A stretch of 21,678 nucleotides of DNA from positions 1-21,678 of IMG/VR virus record IMGVR_UViG_3300047564_002314. One strand, 5' to 3'. This DNA comes from a virus. The number at the start of each line of letters is the position of its first letter. Position 1 is the stretch's first letter. The notes beneath the pieces are model-generated. The model was not told the DNA's origin, ran no database searches, and saw nothing but the letters and a program-made list of their open reading frames with translations. Positions 1 to 6,653 of this stretch are shown in pieces. The position numbers and the translations under genes are program-made.

Positions 1-301
1 TCAGTACTTGATTTCTATACATTTCTGCCAATTTATCTACAGGTTCCACGATAGTAACAACCCAGTCCGATGGAATGGGAATCGTTGTGTCCTTTGAAAT
101 AGGAATCCAAGGAAACAGAGCAACTTGGAAAGACCTATCTTCATCAGAAACAATATCTGAAGGATTTTTCATCCTAATTGAACAGGGTTTCTCTAGAAAA
201 TATCCAACAACTTTTGGATTTTCCTCATCACCAACCACCATCTCTTTAACATCGGAGATAATATCTTCTCCAGATTTAAGAAGAACTAATTTTACAGTCA
301 T
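1..301 (-). CDS. Sm-like phage protein, copy A (3' end outside window)
   Basis: The first 100 codons of a gene that runs off the window's left edge; no stop codon is reached. The ATG at 301 opens MTVKLVLLKSGEDIISDV, a beta-rich Sm1-like start. It is followed by an FPWIP segment and a closing helix-like stretch ending AEMYRNQVL. The same plan (VKL..SGED, a PW motif, then I..V.DxYNQ) occurs in the genes at 3607-3909 and 16016-16405, so I see three paralogues. Sm/LSm proteins usually form rings that bind RNA, but no function is shown for this group and the Sm link is my inference from the pattern. A good sigma70-type promoter lies at 326-354, with GAAGAG as a weak ribosome site. The homing endonuclease gene sits just upstream. 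Confidence 0.8.
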   Translation of the reverse strand, partial: MTVKLVLLKSGEDIISDVKEMVVGDEENPKVVGYFLEKPCSIRMKNPSDIVSDEDRSFQVALFPWIPISKDTTIPIPSDWVVTIVEPVDKLAEMYRNQVL

Positions 302-325
302 AGTTTTTTTCTCTTCATCAAGGTC

Positions 326-354
326 ATTCTAGCAATAAAAAAGGGAGGCGTCAA
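326..354 (-). promoter_or_regulatory. sigma70-type promoter for Sm-like gene A
   Basis: On the minus strand TTGACG (354-349), a 17-base spacer and TAGAAT (331-326) match the -35/-10 consensus at 5 of 6 positions each. Transcription would start near 319, 18 bases before the ATG at 301. The -35 overlaps the TGA stop codon of the endonuclease gene (353-351). Confidence 0.6.
337..348. repeat. 12-bp direct repeat, downstream copy flanking the endonuclease
   Basis: AAAAAAGGGAGG, identical to 965-976. The two copies bracket the GIY-YIG endonuclease gene. The other copy is the 3' arm and T-tract of the hsp20 terminator, read on the plus strand. This copy has no pairing arm, so it is not itself a terminator. 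Confidence 0.75.
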
Positions 355-929
355 GTTTGCTCTCTCTTTTTTGCTTCTCTTATCTTAGCTGCCTCACTCA
401 TTTTTCTTTTTGTTTCTTCGCTCATTTGCTTTTTTGCTTTACTCATTTTTCTTTTTGTTTCTTCACTTTTTGGTTTTCCGCATAAAGATTTACTCAATTT
501 TTTCTTAGTTTCATCAGAAAGTTTTCTACCCTTGTATAAGTTAGAAAGGTAAAGTTTAGCATCTTCTGGAAATATTCTACCTTTACTTTTCTCACCTATC
601 TTTTTTTTAGTTTCTTCACTATGTTTTCTATTACGCATTTTTTGTTTAGTTTCTTCCGTATGAGAAACAAATACAGGAGGAGCATCACCCCCATCAGTCT
701 TATTTTCTAATATTCCAGTTTTTTTATTTTTTCTCCCCAATATACTTATTATATAAACTTCATGTCTATATGCTTCATTTTCACTTAAATTTTTCTTTAA
801 TAAAATAATTTTATCGTTGGTGGGCACCCTAACTGAATGATTTTTATCCCAGGCTCTATTACCGCTCCCCTTACCAATATAATAAGGAATATTATTTTCA
901 TCAAAATAAGCATAGGTATAATAATTCAT
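351..929 (-). CDS. GIY-YIG homing endonuclease with NUMOD3-like repeats
   Basis: 192 aa. The N-terminal nuclease domain shows TYAYF (4-8) and YYIGKGSGNRAWD (16-28), with the family's Tyr and Arg (R25), a Glu at 57 and an Asn at 76 in ENKTDGG. From about residue 90 there are five copies of an ETK.K(M/I/L) motif (around 92, 105, 139, 157 and 171), typical of the NUMOD3 DNA-binding modules of phage Seg-like and free-standing homing endonucleases. Such enzymes nick or cut DNA and spread their own gene during co-infection. It lies between hsp20 and Sm-like gene A, in no intron that I can see. It has its own late promoter (954-961) and a good ribosome site (AGGTAGG). Codon use is very A-rich. The assignment is firm; the target site is unknown. 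Confidence 0.9.
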   Translation of the reverse strand: MNYYTYAYFDENNIPYYIGKGSGNRAWDKNHSVRVPTNDKIILLKKNLSENEAYRHEVYIISILGRKNKKTGILENKTDGGDAPPVFVSHTEETKQKMRNRKHSEETKKKIGEKSKGRIFPEDAKLYLSNLYKGRKLSDETKKKLSKSLCGKPKSEETKRKMSKAKKQMSEETKRKMSEAAKIREAKKREQT

Positions 930-953
930 TTAAACATTCCTACCTTTTATTGA

Positions 954-961
954 TATTTATA
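954..961 (-). promoter_or_regulatory. T4-type late promoter (TATAAATA) for the endonuclease
   Basis: A perfect TATAAATA octamer on the minus strand, directly after the T-run of the hsp20 terminator. The predicted start near 948 leaves a leader of about 19 bases containing the ribosome site AGGTAGG. The gp55 late sigma factor that reads such sites is encoded in this window. Late expression of a homing endonuclease has a T4 parallel in I-TevI. Confidence 0.65.
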
Positions 962-964
962 AAC

Positions 965-976
965 AAAAAAGGGAGG
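965..976. repeat. 12-bp direct repeat, upstream copy flanking the endonuclease
   Basis: AAAAAAGGGAGG, identical to 337-348. Here it is the A-run plus one stem arm of the hsp20 terminator, as read on the plus strand. Confidence 0.75.
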
Positions 977-1003
977 ATTACTGGATTTTGCCAGTTACCT
1001 CCC
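965..1003 (-). terminator. intrinsic terminator after hsp20
   Basis: On the minus strand GGGAGG and ACTGG pair with CCAGT and CCTCCC (an interrupted stem with a small internal bulge and a CAAAAT loop), followed by TTTTTT. It starts about 30 bases after the hsp20 stop codon. Confidence 0.8.
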
Positions 1004-1035
1004 TATGGCATAGCGCCGACGATATTCAATTATAT

Positions 1036-1470
1036 TTATAGGTAATCTTTGCGCTTGTGATGTTCTGGAACAATCTTACCAAGAGTAACTGTCAATAACC
1101 CATCCTCAAATTCAACTGATCTAACTTCCGTTTCATCTGAGAGCGTCCAAGCTCTGGTGAAAGATCGTTGAGCCAATCCTTTGTGGACATACTTGGTATC
1201 GGTTTCTTTATCTTCTTTTTGTCCTTCGATAAAGAGTTTTCCATCTTGGGTGTAGACATAGACTTCTCCTTTCTTAAATCCAGCAAGAGCAATTTCCAAT
1301 TTCGATTCAACATTGCTCACTTGAACAAGATTATATGGGGGATAATTGGAAGTTGTTTCGTGAAGTTTAAATACACGGTCAAAGTATTCATCCATTCCAA
1401 TAGTATTGCGGTTAATTCTTTCCAGCAAAGCAGGAAGATCCGCAGCCTGATATTTCATAAGGTTAGTCAT
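1036..1470 (-). CDS. hsp20: small heat-shock protein (Hsp20/IbpA family)
   Basis: 144 aa, an ATP-independent holdase chaperone that keeps unfolding proteins soluble. An alpha-crystallin domain spans about 45-130, with YPPYNLVQ, the LAGFKKGEVYVYTQDGKLFIEG core, and the end strand FEDGLLTVTL. The C-terminal tail IVPEHHKRKDYL fits the IbpA type. Hsp20 is a recurrent gene in T4-like cyanophages; protecting host or virion proteins late in infection is an inference. The ATG at 1470 has a strong ribosome site, AAGGAG (1484-1479), 8 bases upstream. It is a single-gene unit: a terminator (1546-1581) and a TATAAT box (1531-1536) lie upstream, and a terminator (965-1003) downstream. Confidence 0.93.
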   Translation of the reverse strand: MTNLMKYQAADLPALLERINRNTIGMDEYFDRVFKLHETTSNYPPYNLVQVSNVESKLEIALAGFKKGEVYVYTQDGKLFIEGQKEDKETDTKYVHKGLAQRSFTRAWTLSDETEVRSVEFEDGLLTVTLGKIVPEHHKRKDYL

Positions 1471-1530
1471 TATGGTAGCTCCTTTTTAAGCGAGTTTGTG
1501 TTTTGTGGACCCTTTCGGCATCCAATACTA

Positions 1531-1536
1531 ATTATA
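1531..1536 (-). promoter_or_regulatory. putative -10 element (TATAAT) for hsp20
   Basis: TATAAT within TTGTATAATTAG on the minus strand, 9 bases after the T-run of the upstream terminator and about 60 bases before the hsp20 ATG. No convincing -35 is seen at 16-18 bases, so it may need an activator. The box upstream of the CobT-like gene has a very similar context (TTTGTATAATAG). Confidence 0.4.
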
Positions 1537-1545
1537 CAAGAAACG

Positions 1546-1581
1546 AAAAAAAGAGGTACGGAAAAAACCGAACCTCTTTTT
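1546..1581 (-). terminator. intrinsic terminator after regA
   Basis: A 10-bp arm AAAAAGAGGT (1548-1557, plus strand) pairs with ACCTCTTTTT (1572-1581). An inner CGG/CCG continuation encloses an A6 loop. The minus-strand transcript ends in a long U-run. The symmetrical A/T flanks could let it work in both directions. It closes the cobS-to-regA gene chain. Confidence 0.8.
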
Positions 1582-1629
1582 AGGGTGTTCCGACTTTTGT
1601 AGAGACCGCACGAAAGGTCTCATACTTAT

Positions 1630-2067
1630 TTATTCGGTTTCTACTGCCTTTCCTTTCTTACCAATATTATACTTTTGCTCAAGAATCCAATCATTCTTAT
1701 CTTTATAAGCAAGAACTTTGATTTGATTCAAAGGTGCAATATCTGTTGCAGAATCTTCATTAACTAAAGTAATCAAACCCCAATCAGATAGAAGTCTAGC
1801 AATTCTGTTCCTACGCTGAACATCATTGATTGTCAAGTTTGCGTGTTTACCATCGAGAGCAAACAGTTCTTTAAAATGAACAAGATAGTATCTACCTTGT
1901 TTGTGTAGAATGTGGCAACTTTGATAGAGTTTTTTCTCTTTTCTTGATGCCACTCCAATACGAGTTAAAGTCTCACGAACCTTTAGAAAATCATCAGGTT
2001 CATTTAGAATAACTTCAACCATCATACTAGGAGACCACTCCACTTGAGGTTCAATTGTATTTGTCAT
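1630..2067 (-). CDS. regA: RegA translational repressor of early genes
   Basis: 145 aa (T4 RegA is 122). RegA binds the start region of phage early mRNAs and blocks ribosome loading, also on its own message. The match is close over residues 15-110: the EPDDFLKVRETLTRIG start, LYQSCHILHKQGRYYLVHFKELFALDG, and RIARLLSDWGLI. The extra length is an N-terminal stretch of about 15 residues and a basic tail. Its ATG overlaps the gp62 stop codon in an ATGA junction, the same gene order as T4 44-62-regA. A TATAAATA octamer at 2117-2124 inside gp62 might provide a separate late start. A terminator follows. Confidence 0.95.
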   Translation of the reverse strand: MTNTIEPQVEWSPSMMVEVILNEPDDFLKVRETLTRIGVASRKEKKLYQSCHILHKQGRYYLVHFKELFALDGKHANLTINDVQRRNRIARLLSDWGLITLVNEDSATDIAPLNQIKVLAYKDKNDWILEQKYNIGKKGKAVETE

Positions 2068-2432
2068 TTTTTTCCACCCTTTTCAAGTTTTTTCTCGATA
2101 AATTCAAGTTGTTCTTTATTTATAATCTTTAGTGCTTGACTAGCCTTATCATTACTATATCCATAGTATTCTTTAATAAGATGAAGATTTTTTTCCTTTT
2201 CCTTTTTCATCCAAGGAGAAAATCTCTTCTTTTTCCTAAGAGCATTTAGATAAAAGGCGTATTGCATATCCTTAGACAAATGATGATTCATATTCATCTC
2301 ATTTGCATAAAGAACACAATCAATATGTCCAGATAAGCATCTATTGATAATAAAGGGTGGGTAATCTTTTACTTCTTCGGATAAATCTTCTTTAGTAAAA
2401 TTAATAGAATTCAACCAATCTTTAAGTTCCAT
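2064..2432 (-). CDS. gp62: clamp loader small subunit gp62
   Basis: 122 aa. In T4, gp62 joins four gp44 subunits to form the loader that opens the gp45 clamp on DNA. The visible pattern MELKDWLNSIN, YPPFIINRCLSGHIDCVLYA and KKRFSPWMKKEK is the short cyanophage form (T4 gp62 is about 187 aa). I chose the ATG at 2432 over an upstream TTG because it follows the stop of the 46-aa gene by 2 bases (TGATTATG), a junction also seen before the cupin-like gene and gp45. No clear Shine-Dalgarno is present, so translation is probably coupled. The end overlaps regA by 4 bases. Confidence 0.88.
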   Translation of the reverse strand: MELKDWLNSINFTKEDLSEEVKDYPPFIINRCLSGHIDCVLYANEMNMNHHLSKDMQYAFYLNALRKKKRFSPWMKKEKEKNLHLIKEYYGYSNDKASQALKIINKEQLEFIEKKLEKGGKK

Positions 2433-2434
2433 AA

Positions 2435-2575
2435 TCAAAATACTGCCGTCACACTTACAATTGTAGCATTCGGATTGCGAGCAAGAGCAACTTCCTTGGC
2501 ATCCTTATAATCTTTAGCAATCACTTCCTCTTTGAAGACTGTGCCTGCTTTATACAATGTTACTAGACATTTCAT
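2435..2575 (-). CDS. 46-aa protein overlapping dam and leading into gp62
   Basis: Reads MKCLVTLYKAGTVFKEEV, then AKDYKDAKEVALARNPNA and TIVSVTAVF. It has a compact beta-alpha-beta look (strand, strand, helix, strand), no membrane segment and no Cys pair. It starts inside the last 26 bases of dam in another frame and stops 2 bases before gp62. It fills the only gap in an otherwise seamless gene chain, which is the main argument that it is real, together with its well-formed secondary-structure pattern. I do not recognise a function. Translation is probably coupled to dam, as no ribosome site is seen. Confidence 0.7.
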   Translation of the reverse strand: MKCLVTLYKAGTVFKEEVIAKDYKDAKEVALARNPNATIVSVTAVF

Positions 2576-3401
2576 AATTAAAAAGTAAGAGTTCTTTACG
2601 TTGTTTTTGTTCTCTCATATATTCACCAACGGAACGCATTGTATAAGTCAAATCAAACTCAGCAGCTTTCCAGTTCTTAAATCTATCTTTTACAAGTTGA
2701 TCAGAATTATAACTAATCAATTGATCCATATTATTAGAGTCGCAATCAGAAGCAAACTTATCGTGATCAAATCCTTTATGCATTGATCCCTTACGCCCAT
2801 AGAGATTGTCCTTAATGTCATAAGGAGGATCGAGATACATAAAAACTCCCTTATCCCCATCCATCAGATAATCATACGAATAATTAGTTATACGCCAATT
2901 AGCAATTAACTGAGAATACTCTGGCAGTTTTTGAATTCCTCGCATTGAGAAGTTGGAGTTACTTGCTTGCTCTGAAAAAGATGAACTTTCTGTGAGACCA
3001 CTAAAAGAACATTTGTTAACAATATAGAAAGCAACAGCACGATTAAAGTTCGTTTCAGACTCATCATTGATATGTCCCTTTGACTTTGTAAATAATTCTC
3101 TTGCCAATTCTGGGGTATTGTAAGCAAGTTTACAATCAACCAATTCGTTTTTAAGATCCTCCCCAAACATCTGGAGTTGCTGCCAGAAGTTTACAAGAGG
3201 TTCATATAAATCATTAACCCATATATCTAGGTTGGGATACTTTTTGGTAATATGAATTGCTACACTTCCTCCGCCAAGAAATGGTTCACGAAATCCATTG
3301 TAGTTGCGAAGATCAGGAAAATAGGTATCCATCTTGACACAAGCACGAGACTTGCCTCCAGGATACCTCAGGGGAGTTTTTAATTGTTTTTGACTAATCA
3401 T
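2550..3401 (-). CDS. dam: DNA adenine methyltransferase (Dam, D12 class)
   Basis: 283 aa, the usual Dam length. It transfers a methyl group from S-adenosylmethionine to adenine N6. Visible motifs: TPLRYPGGKSR (9-19) and REPFLGGGSV (38-47), the cofactor-binding part; NKCSFSGLTESSSFSEQ (129-145); and the catalytic DPPY (191-194). The target is probably GATC, as in T4 Dam, but that is inferred. No restriction enzyme gene is nearby, so it is an orphan methylase, possibly shielding phage DNA. GGAG precedes the ATG; the start overlaps the upstream gene's stop (ATGA). The last 26 bases overlap the 46-aa gene. Confidence 0.95.
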   Translation of the reverse strand: MISQKQLKTPLRYPGGKSRACVKMDTYFPDLRNYNGFREPFLGGGSVAIHITKKYPNLDIWVNDLYEPLVNFWQQLQMFGEDLKNELVDCKLAYNTPELARELFTKSKGHINDESETNFNRAVAFYIVNKCSFSGLTESSSFSEQASNSNFSMRGIQKLPEYSQLIANWRITNYSYDYLMDGDKGVFMYLDPPYDIKDNLYGRKGSMHKGFDHDKFASDCDSNNMDQLISYNSDQLVKDRFKNWKAAEFDLTYTMRSVGEYMREQKQRKELLLFNYEMSSNIV

Positions 3402-3610
3402 TCAAACTCTCCTGTCTTATTTTTACTAGAAGTATATGAAGAAGGTGGTACATAAGGAGGAACGCAAGTTACAGTAATAGAAGAAGACTTACTTGCTTCT
3501 GCCATCTCACGATATCCAAGTCCGACATAGATTTGCCCACCAACTACAGCAACTGCCATCGAACCCCAAAAAATGTAATACCATTGAGATTTGATTTGAT
3601 GCTTTTTCAT
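3398..3610 (-). CDS. small single-pass membrane protein, unknown function
   Basis: 70 aa. A basic N-terminus (MKKHQIKSQ) precedes one hydrophobic helix at about 10-31 (YYIFWGSMAVAVVGGQIYVG), then a Ser/Thr/Pro-rich tail containing CVPPYVPPSSY. The positive-inside rule suggests N-terminus in the cytoplasm and tail outside or in the periplasm. The helix lacks a signal-peptidase site I would trust, so it is more likely an anchor. Both ends overlap neighbours in ATGA junctions (Sm-like gene B upstream, dam downstream), which supports a real, co-translated gene. I do not recognise the family. Confidence 0.7.
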   Translation of the reverse strand: MKKHQIKSQWYYIFWGSMAVAVVGGQIYVGLGYREMAEASKSSSITVTCVPPYVPPSSYTSSKNKTGEFE

Positions 3611-3909
3611 AGAATTAATTTTTTAGATGGTGGAGTGGTAATAGTAGAAAACATTTGATTATACTGATCTACAATTTGTTCTTGAACATCAGCGATATAA
3701 ACAATATATTTTTTAGTAATCTCCAATTCTTCACCCTTTCCTTTAAGGAGAGGAGACCAAGGAGCAAATCCTAATTGTCCCTGTCCAGTAGGAATAGCAA
3801 CGATAGGATTAGAAATAACAATTACTTCTTCACCAACATCAGTTTTATCATCAATCAGGTCGGCAATAACATCTTCACCAGACCACATACGAATTAGTTT
3901 TACGTTCAT
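3607..3909 (-). CDS. Sm-like phage protein, copy B
   Basis: 100 aa. It starts MNVKLIRMWSGEDVIADLIDD, then VIVISNPIVAIP, FAPWSP, ITKKYIVYIADV and a closing DQYNQMFS. The strand pattern and the SGED, NP and PW signatures repeat in copies A (1-301) and C (16016-16405). The first half resembles an Sm1 motif (strand, loop with Gly-Glu, strand); RNA binding is inferred, not shown. It sits 5 bases after the gp44 stop and overlaps the membrane-protein gene by 4 bases, so it is made together with the clamp loader. Copies A and B are closest in length and start; C has a longer tail. Confidence 0.82.
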   Translation of the reverse strand: MNVKLIRMWSGEDVIADLIDDKTDVGEEVIVISNPIVAIPTGQGQLGFAPWSPLLKGKGEELEITKKYIVYIADVQEQIVDQYNQMFSTITTPPSKKLIL

Positions 3910-3914
3910 AATTT

Positions 3915-4859
3915 TTATTTAAAGTTACATTCTACCATAATTTCAGTCAATGCAGCAAGGAGGTTAATCTCCTGGTCAGCTACGAATGCAATTTGATACT
4001 GATACTTAGCAATAATAAGCACAGCAGAAGGAACGCTAGCGTTTTCAAGGGATACAGAAAGAGCATCGTAAATACGACGGAGAAGTACACTAGAGTCATT
4101 GTCAAGATTATTGACGACCCACTTACGAACTTCGGTAAAGTTTTTTTCTTTGAGACTTTTAATGAGATCATTGATATTTACATCAGAGAATGAAGCAAGA
4201 ATTGCGGAATCGATTTTACCGCTAGTTGAGTACCTTTGGCACTCATTAAGAACACGCCTCCAATCAGGGAAGTGTTTGTTTATTAGTTCTGCAATAACTT
4301 TTGGATCATATTCAATACCCTCTTCCTCAAGAACATTCCTGAGACGGTTGAAGAAGGCAGCAGCAAGTTCTGCTTTTGCCTTTCCATTGATTGAGAAATC
4401 AATAACAGCACACCTTGAGTGGAGTGGTTCAATGATTTTGTTCTTGTAATTACAGGTAAAGATGAATCGACAGTTGTTATAAAACGTCTCAATATTTGCC
4501 CGTAGGAGGAGTTGTACATCGTTTCCTGTGTTATCTGCTTCGTCAATGATGATAACTTTGTGTTTTGCAGACGAAGAAAGTGAGACGGTCGAAGCAAAGT
4601 TTTTTGCTTGGTTCCGTACCGTGTCCAGAAATCGTCCTTCATCAGATCCATTGATGACATAATAATCAACTCCCAACTCATTACAAAGTGCTTTTGCTAC
4701 AGTAGTTTTTCCAACACCAGGAGGACCTGAAAGTAGCAAGTTTGGCACTTCTCCTTTATCTAGAAATTCTTTAAAAGTCTTTTTTGTTGCCTCTGGTAGA
4801 ATACATTCTTCAATTGTCTTTGGGCGATATTTTTCAACCCACAGGAATTCATCCCGCAT
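3915..4859 (-). CDS. gp44: clamp loader large subunit gp44 (AAA+ ATPase)
   Basis: 314 aa (T4 gp44 is 319). This is the ATPase of the loader that places the gp45 clamp at primer ends. Seen in order: EKYRPKTIEE (9-18), Walker A GPPGVGKT (45-52), Walker B VIIIDEAD (102-109), the arginine-finger SRC (148-150), then the helical lid and collar. The ATG at 4859 has GGGGA upstream. In T4, genes 45, 44 and 62 are adjacent; here four genes separate 45 from 44 and four separate 44 from 62, all in the same direction with minimal gaps. The assignment is firm. Confidence 0.97.
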   Translation of the reverse strand: MRDEFLWVEKYRPKTIEECILPEATKKTFKEFLDKGEVPNLLLSGPPGVGKTTVAKALCNELGVDYYVINGSDEGRFLDTVRNQAKNFASTVSLSSSAKHKVIIIDEADNTGNDVQLLLRANIETFYNNCRFIFTCNYKNKIIEPLHSRCAVIDFSINGKAKAELAAAFFNRLRNVLEEEGIEYDPKVIAELINKHFPDWRRVLNECQRYSTSGKIDSAILASFSDVNINDLIKSLKEKNFTEVRKWVVNNLDNDSSVLLRRIYDALSVSLENASVPSAVLIIAKYQYQIAFVADQEINLLAALTEIMVECNFK

Positions 4860-4865
4860 AATAAA

Positions 4866-5339
4866 TTATTCCCCGATAGTGTGAATCACTGGTTTTTCGT
4901 AAGCCAGTATACGATACAACTCTGCATTTTGTCCAGAAGAAACGGGAATAAACTCCGTCTCTGAACTAAAATCATCATCACGAATTGCTTGATTGATGAC
5001 GATAGAACCATCTTCTCCTGAGATGCTACGATGATAAGTTCCAACAGGAATTACAAGAGCACCAGAACTGCGATTAAGATGCACAATATGATAAGGATAT
5101 TTCCATTCTGGATTCACTAATTCAAATGTACGAAGACCAGATAAAACACGATTATGGTCTATCTGATGATAGTGAATATAAAATTGTTTTGCTCCAACAA
5201 TATCATCAGGAGGAGAAATAGCAGGTCCAGTATGAACAACTAAATCAGAAGCATTAGAATCTTCTACAGAGATGTCATAAAAAATAACAGAATTAGTCTC
5301 CCGAAATACTCTATGCTTTTTAAAATTAACTTCACTCAT
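4866..5339 (-). CDS. cupin-like conserved phage protein
   Basis: 157 aa from the ATG at 5339. The sequence is rich in strands, with FYIHYHQIDHNR (53-64), E73 in TFELVN and P98-V-G-T-Y-H103. These resemble cupin motif 1 (HxH..E) and motif 2 (PxGxxH), so a small metal-binding beta-barrel is likely. The DHNRVL..RTFEL layout recalls sugar-epimerase-type cupins, but substrate and reaction cannot be read from sequence. The upstream gene's stop TGA and this ATG form TGATTATG. It is the last of four genes inserted between the clamp gene and its loader. The cupin call is an inference; the gene is real. Confidence 0.75.
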   Translation of the reverse strand: MSEVNFKKHRVFRETNSVIFYDISVEDSNASDLVVHTGPAISPPDDIVGAKQFYIHYHQIDHNRVLSGLRTFELVNPEWKYPYHIVHLNRSSGALVIPVGTYHRSISGEDGSIVINQAIRDDDFSSETEFIPVSSGQNAELYRILAYEKPVIHTIGE

Positions 5340-5341
5340 AA

Positions 5342-5869
5342 TCAAATCCAGTCAGGTTTACGGTGGGGAAGACGAATATAATTATCACATACCCAAGGTT
5401 TAGAAGCAATATACATTTTATATGCGTCAAATGTAGAAATGCTTGTGTCCAATTTGTACTCATCTGGCATTGCCCTCACAAAGGGGGTTGGGTCGTTGCT
5501 AGAGGACCTTCCAGAATCGCCTGTAGGGAAGATTTCCCGTGCTGCTAGGAGCGTGTGGAAGCAGGTATGAACCTTGCCGTAGCGTGCCGCATACTCCTCA
5601 CAGAGGGCGAATCCGTGAGCGATGAGCCACTGCCAGTTCATCACAAACTCTGATGCCCACTTGGTACAGGGATGATTGCGAAAAGCACCCTTCTCAGTCG
5701 CATAGGGAGTACCGTCTGCTTTGGGAAGAGTGCCGAAACCGTGTCCCCACTTGTCAGAAGCAACAATAGAAAGCATTTGACAAGTTTCAAGGGGCATTTT
5801 AACAATATGTTTATCAGGAAGAACCCTGGCAGATTCCCAAGGGTCAGAAGAAGTCACAAAGATGTTCAT
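5342..5869 (-). CDS. conserved phage protein of unknown function (DKHivKM motif)
   Basis: 175 aa from the ATG at 5869, chosen because it overlaps the previous stop (ATGA) and begins MNIFVTSSDPWESARVLPDK, the usual start of this family; a longer frame to 5902 has no support. Conserved-looking features are LPDKHIVKMPLETCQMLS and ACTKW/HPCTKWASEF-type His-Cys segments, plus many Trp residues. I remember similar NIF...DP..A....DKHVVKM proteins as phage hypotheticals, with no proven activity. The middle of the gene (5581-5640) is about 60% G+C by hand count, well above the neighbourhood, suggesting a different recent history. Confidence 0.75.
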   Translation of the reverse strand: MNIFVTSSDPWESARVLPDKHIVKMPLETCQMLSIVASDKWGHGFGTLPKADGTPYATEKGAFRNHPCTKWASEFVMNWQWLIAHGFALCEEYAARYGKVHTCFHTLLAAREIFPTGDSGRSSSNDPTPFVRAMPDEYKLDTSISTFDAYKMYIASKPWVCDNYIRLPHRKPDWI

Positions 5870-6321
5870 TTTAAAAATTTGAGAAGGTATCTCACCCCCC
5901 ATTCTAGTGTATGGGAGGGAATATCGTCAATGTTTTCTTCAAGAATATTTTTTGCCTTTACAATTCTTTCCTCACCACAAGCACGAGCAGTGGCACCAGA
6001 AGCACGGATAAACTCTTGATAATCTTCAGAATTATTAAATTTGACTCCACTAATGTAAAGTTCTCTCACTTGACGAAAAAGTTCTTCAGTCTCTGGTTCA
6101 AAAGTAATAGTCTTATCCTTAAATGGAATAGACATTGTTTTCATACAAGACATACTAAACTTCATTGCCTTTCTAGTTTCTTCAAGAGAAAGAGCGTGTG
6201 ATTCGGAGTCACGGAATGCATATTGAATACATCCATTAGAACACTCCATCACTCGAAGAATTGCTAGTTTATCCTTTTCGGAATCTGAAAGATTGTTGAA
6301 AAGAGTTTCCCAGTCTTTCAT
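5866..6321 (-). CDS. conserved hypothetical protein, 151 aa
   Basis: Mostly helical by eye: MKDWETLFNNLSDSEKDKL, then a Cys-containing segment (MECSNGCIQYAF), KAMKFSMSCMKTMSIPF, and EELFRQVRELYISGVKF. The C-terminal half contains ATARACGEERIVKAKNILEE. No membrane segment, signal peptide or known catalytic motif is seen. Both ends overlap neighbours by 4 bases (speD upstream, the 175-aa gene downstream), so it is an integral member of the chain. I do not recognise it. Confidence 0.7.
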   Translation of the reverse strand: MKDWETLFNNLSDSEKDKLAILRVMECSNGCIQYAFRDSESHALSLEETRKAMKFSMSCMKTMSIPFKDKTITFEPETEELFRQVRELYISGVKFNNSEDYQEFIRASGATARACGEERIVKAKNILEENIDDIPSHTLEWGVRYLLKFLK

Positions 6322-6653
6322 TCAAGTGGTCTCACAAATTCACTACAAATAATTTCCTCCGAACCAAATTGAGTTTTCATATATTCAACTCCGAGTTGAG
6401 GATCTGAATGATCTCCACAAGTAAAAATATCACACACTGCCATTCCCATCTCGGGCCAAGTATGAATACTAATGTGACTTTCAGCAAGCATAGCAACGCA
6501 AGTTACACCTTGAGGGTCAAATTTGTGAGAGTTTAATGCAAGTAGAGTTGAATTGCATTTTGTGGATGTATGATAGACAACATCTCTAACATAGTTCTCA
6601 TCATCTAGAAGATCAGGAGAACATTTTTTAAGTGTAAAGAGAATATGCTTCAT
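6318..6653 (-). CDS. speD: S-adenosylmethionine decarboxylase, pyruvoyl type
   Basis: 111 aa. It removes CO2 from S-adenosylmethionine to give the aminopropyl donor for spermidine. The proenzyme cuts itself between E58 and S59 in LAESHISIHTWPE, turning the Ser into the pyruvoyl cofactor. H64 and the Cys in FTCG (79) match the prokaryotic short form. speD is a known cyanophage auxiliary gene; supplying polyamine for packing phage DNA, or changing host SAM use, is inferred. Its ATG overlaps the gp45 stop (TAATG) and its stop overlaps the next gene (ATGA). Confidence 0.95.
   Translation of the reverse strand: MKHILFTLKKCSPDLLDDENYVRDVVYHTSTKCNSTLLALNSHKFDPQGVTCVAMLAESHISIHTWPEMGMAVCDIFTCGDHSDPQLGVEYMKTQFGSEEIICSEFVRPLE

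Noticed and set aside
75-332. 85-aa open frame on the plus strand at the left edge
   Set aside because: The opposite strand encodes Sm-like copy A with conserved motifs and a promoter.
1033-1040. TATAAATA octamer over the hsp20 stop codon
   Set aside because: It would transcribe straight into the hsp20 terminator, and another perfect octamer is properly placed for the endonuclease at 954-961.
1601-1618. Short inverted repeat AGACC...GGTCT after regA
   Set aside because: Only 5 bp with an 8-base loop and no T-run; not a convincing terminator or operator.
1528-1623. 31-aa minus-strand frame (MRPFVRSLQKSEHPKK...) running through the regA terminator
   Set aside because: No ribosome site, an AATAAATA word directly before the ATG, and most of the frame is terminator and promoter sequence.
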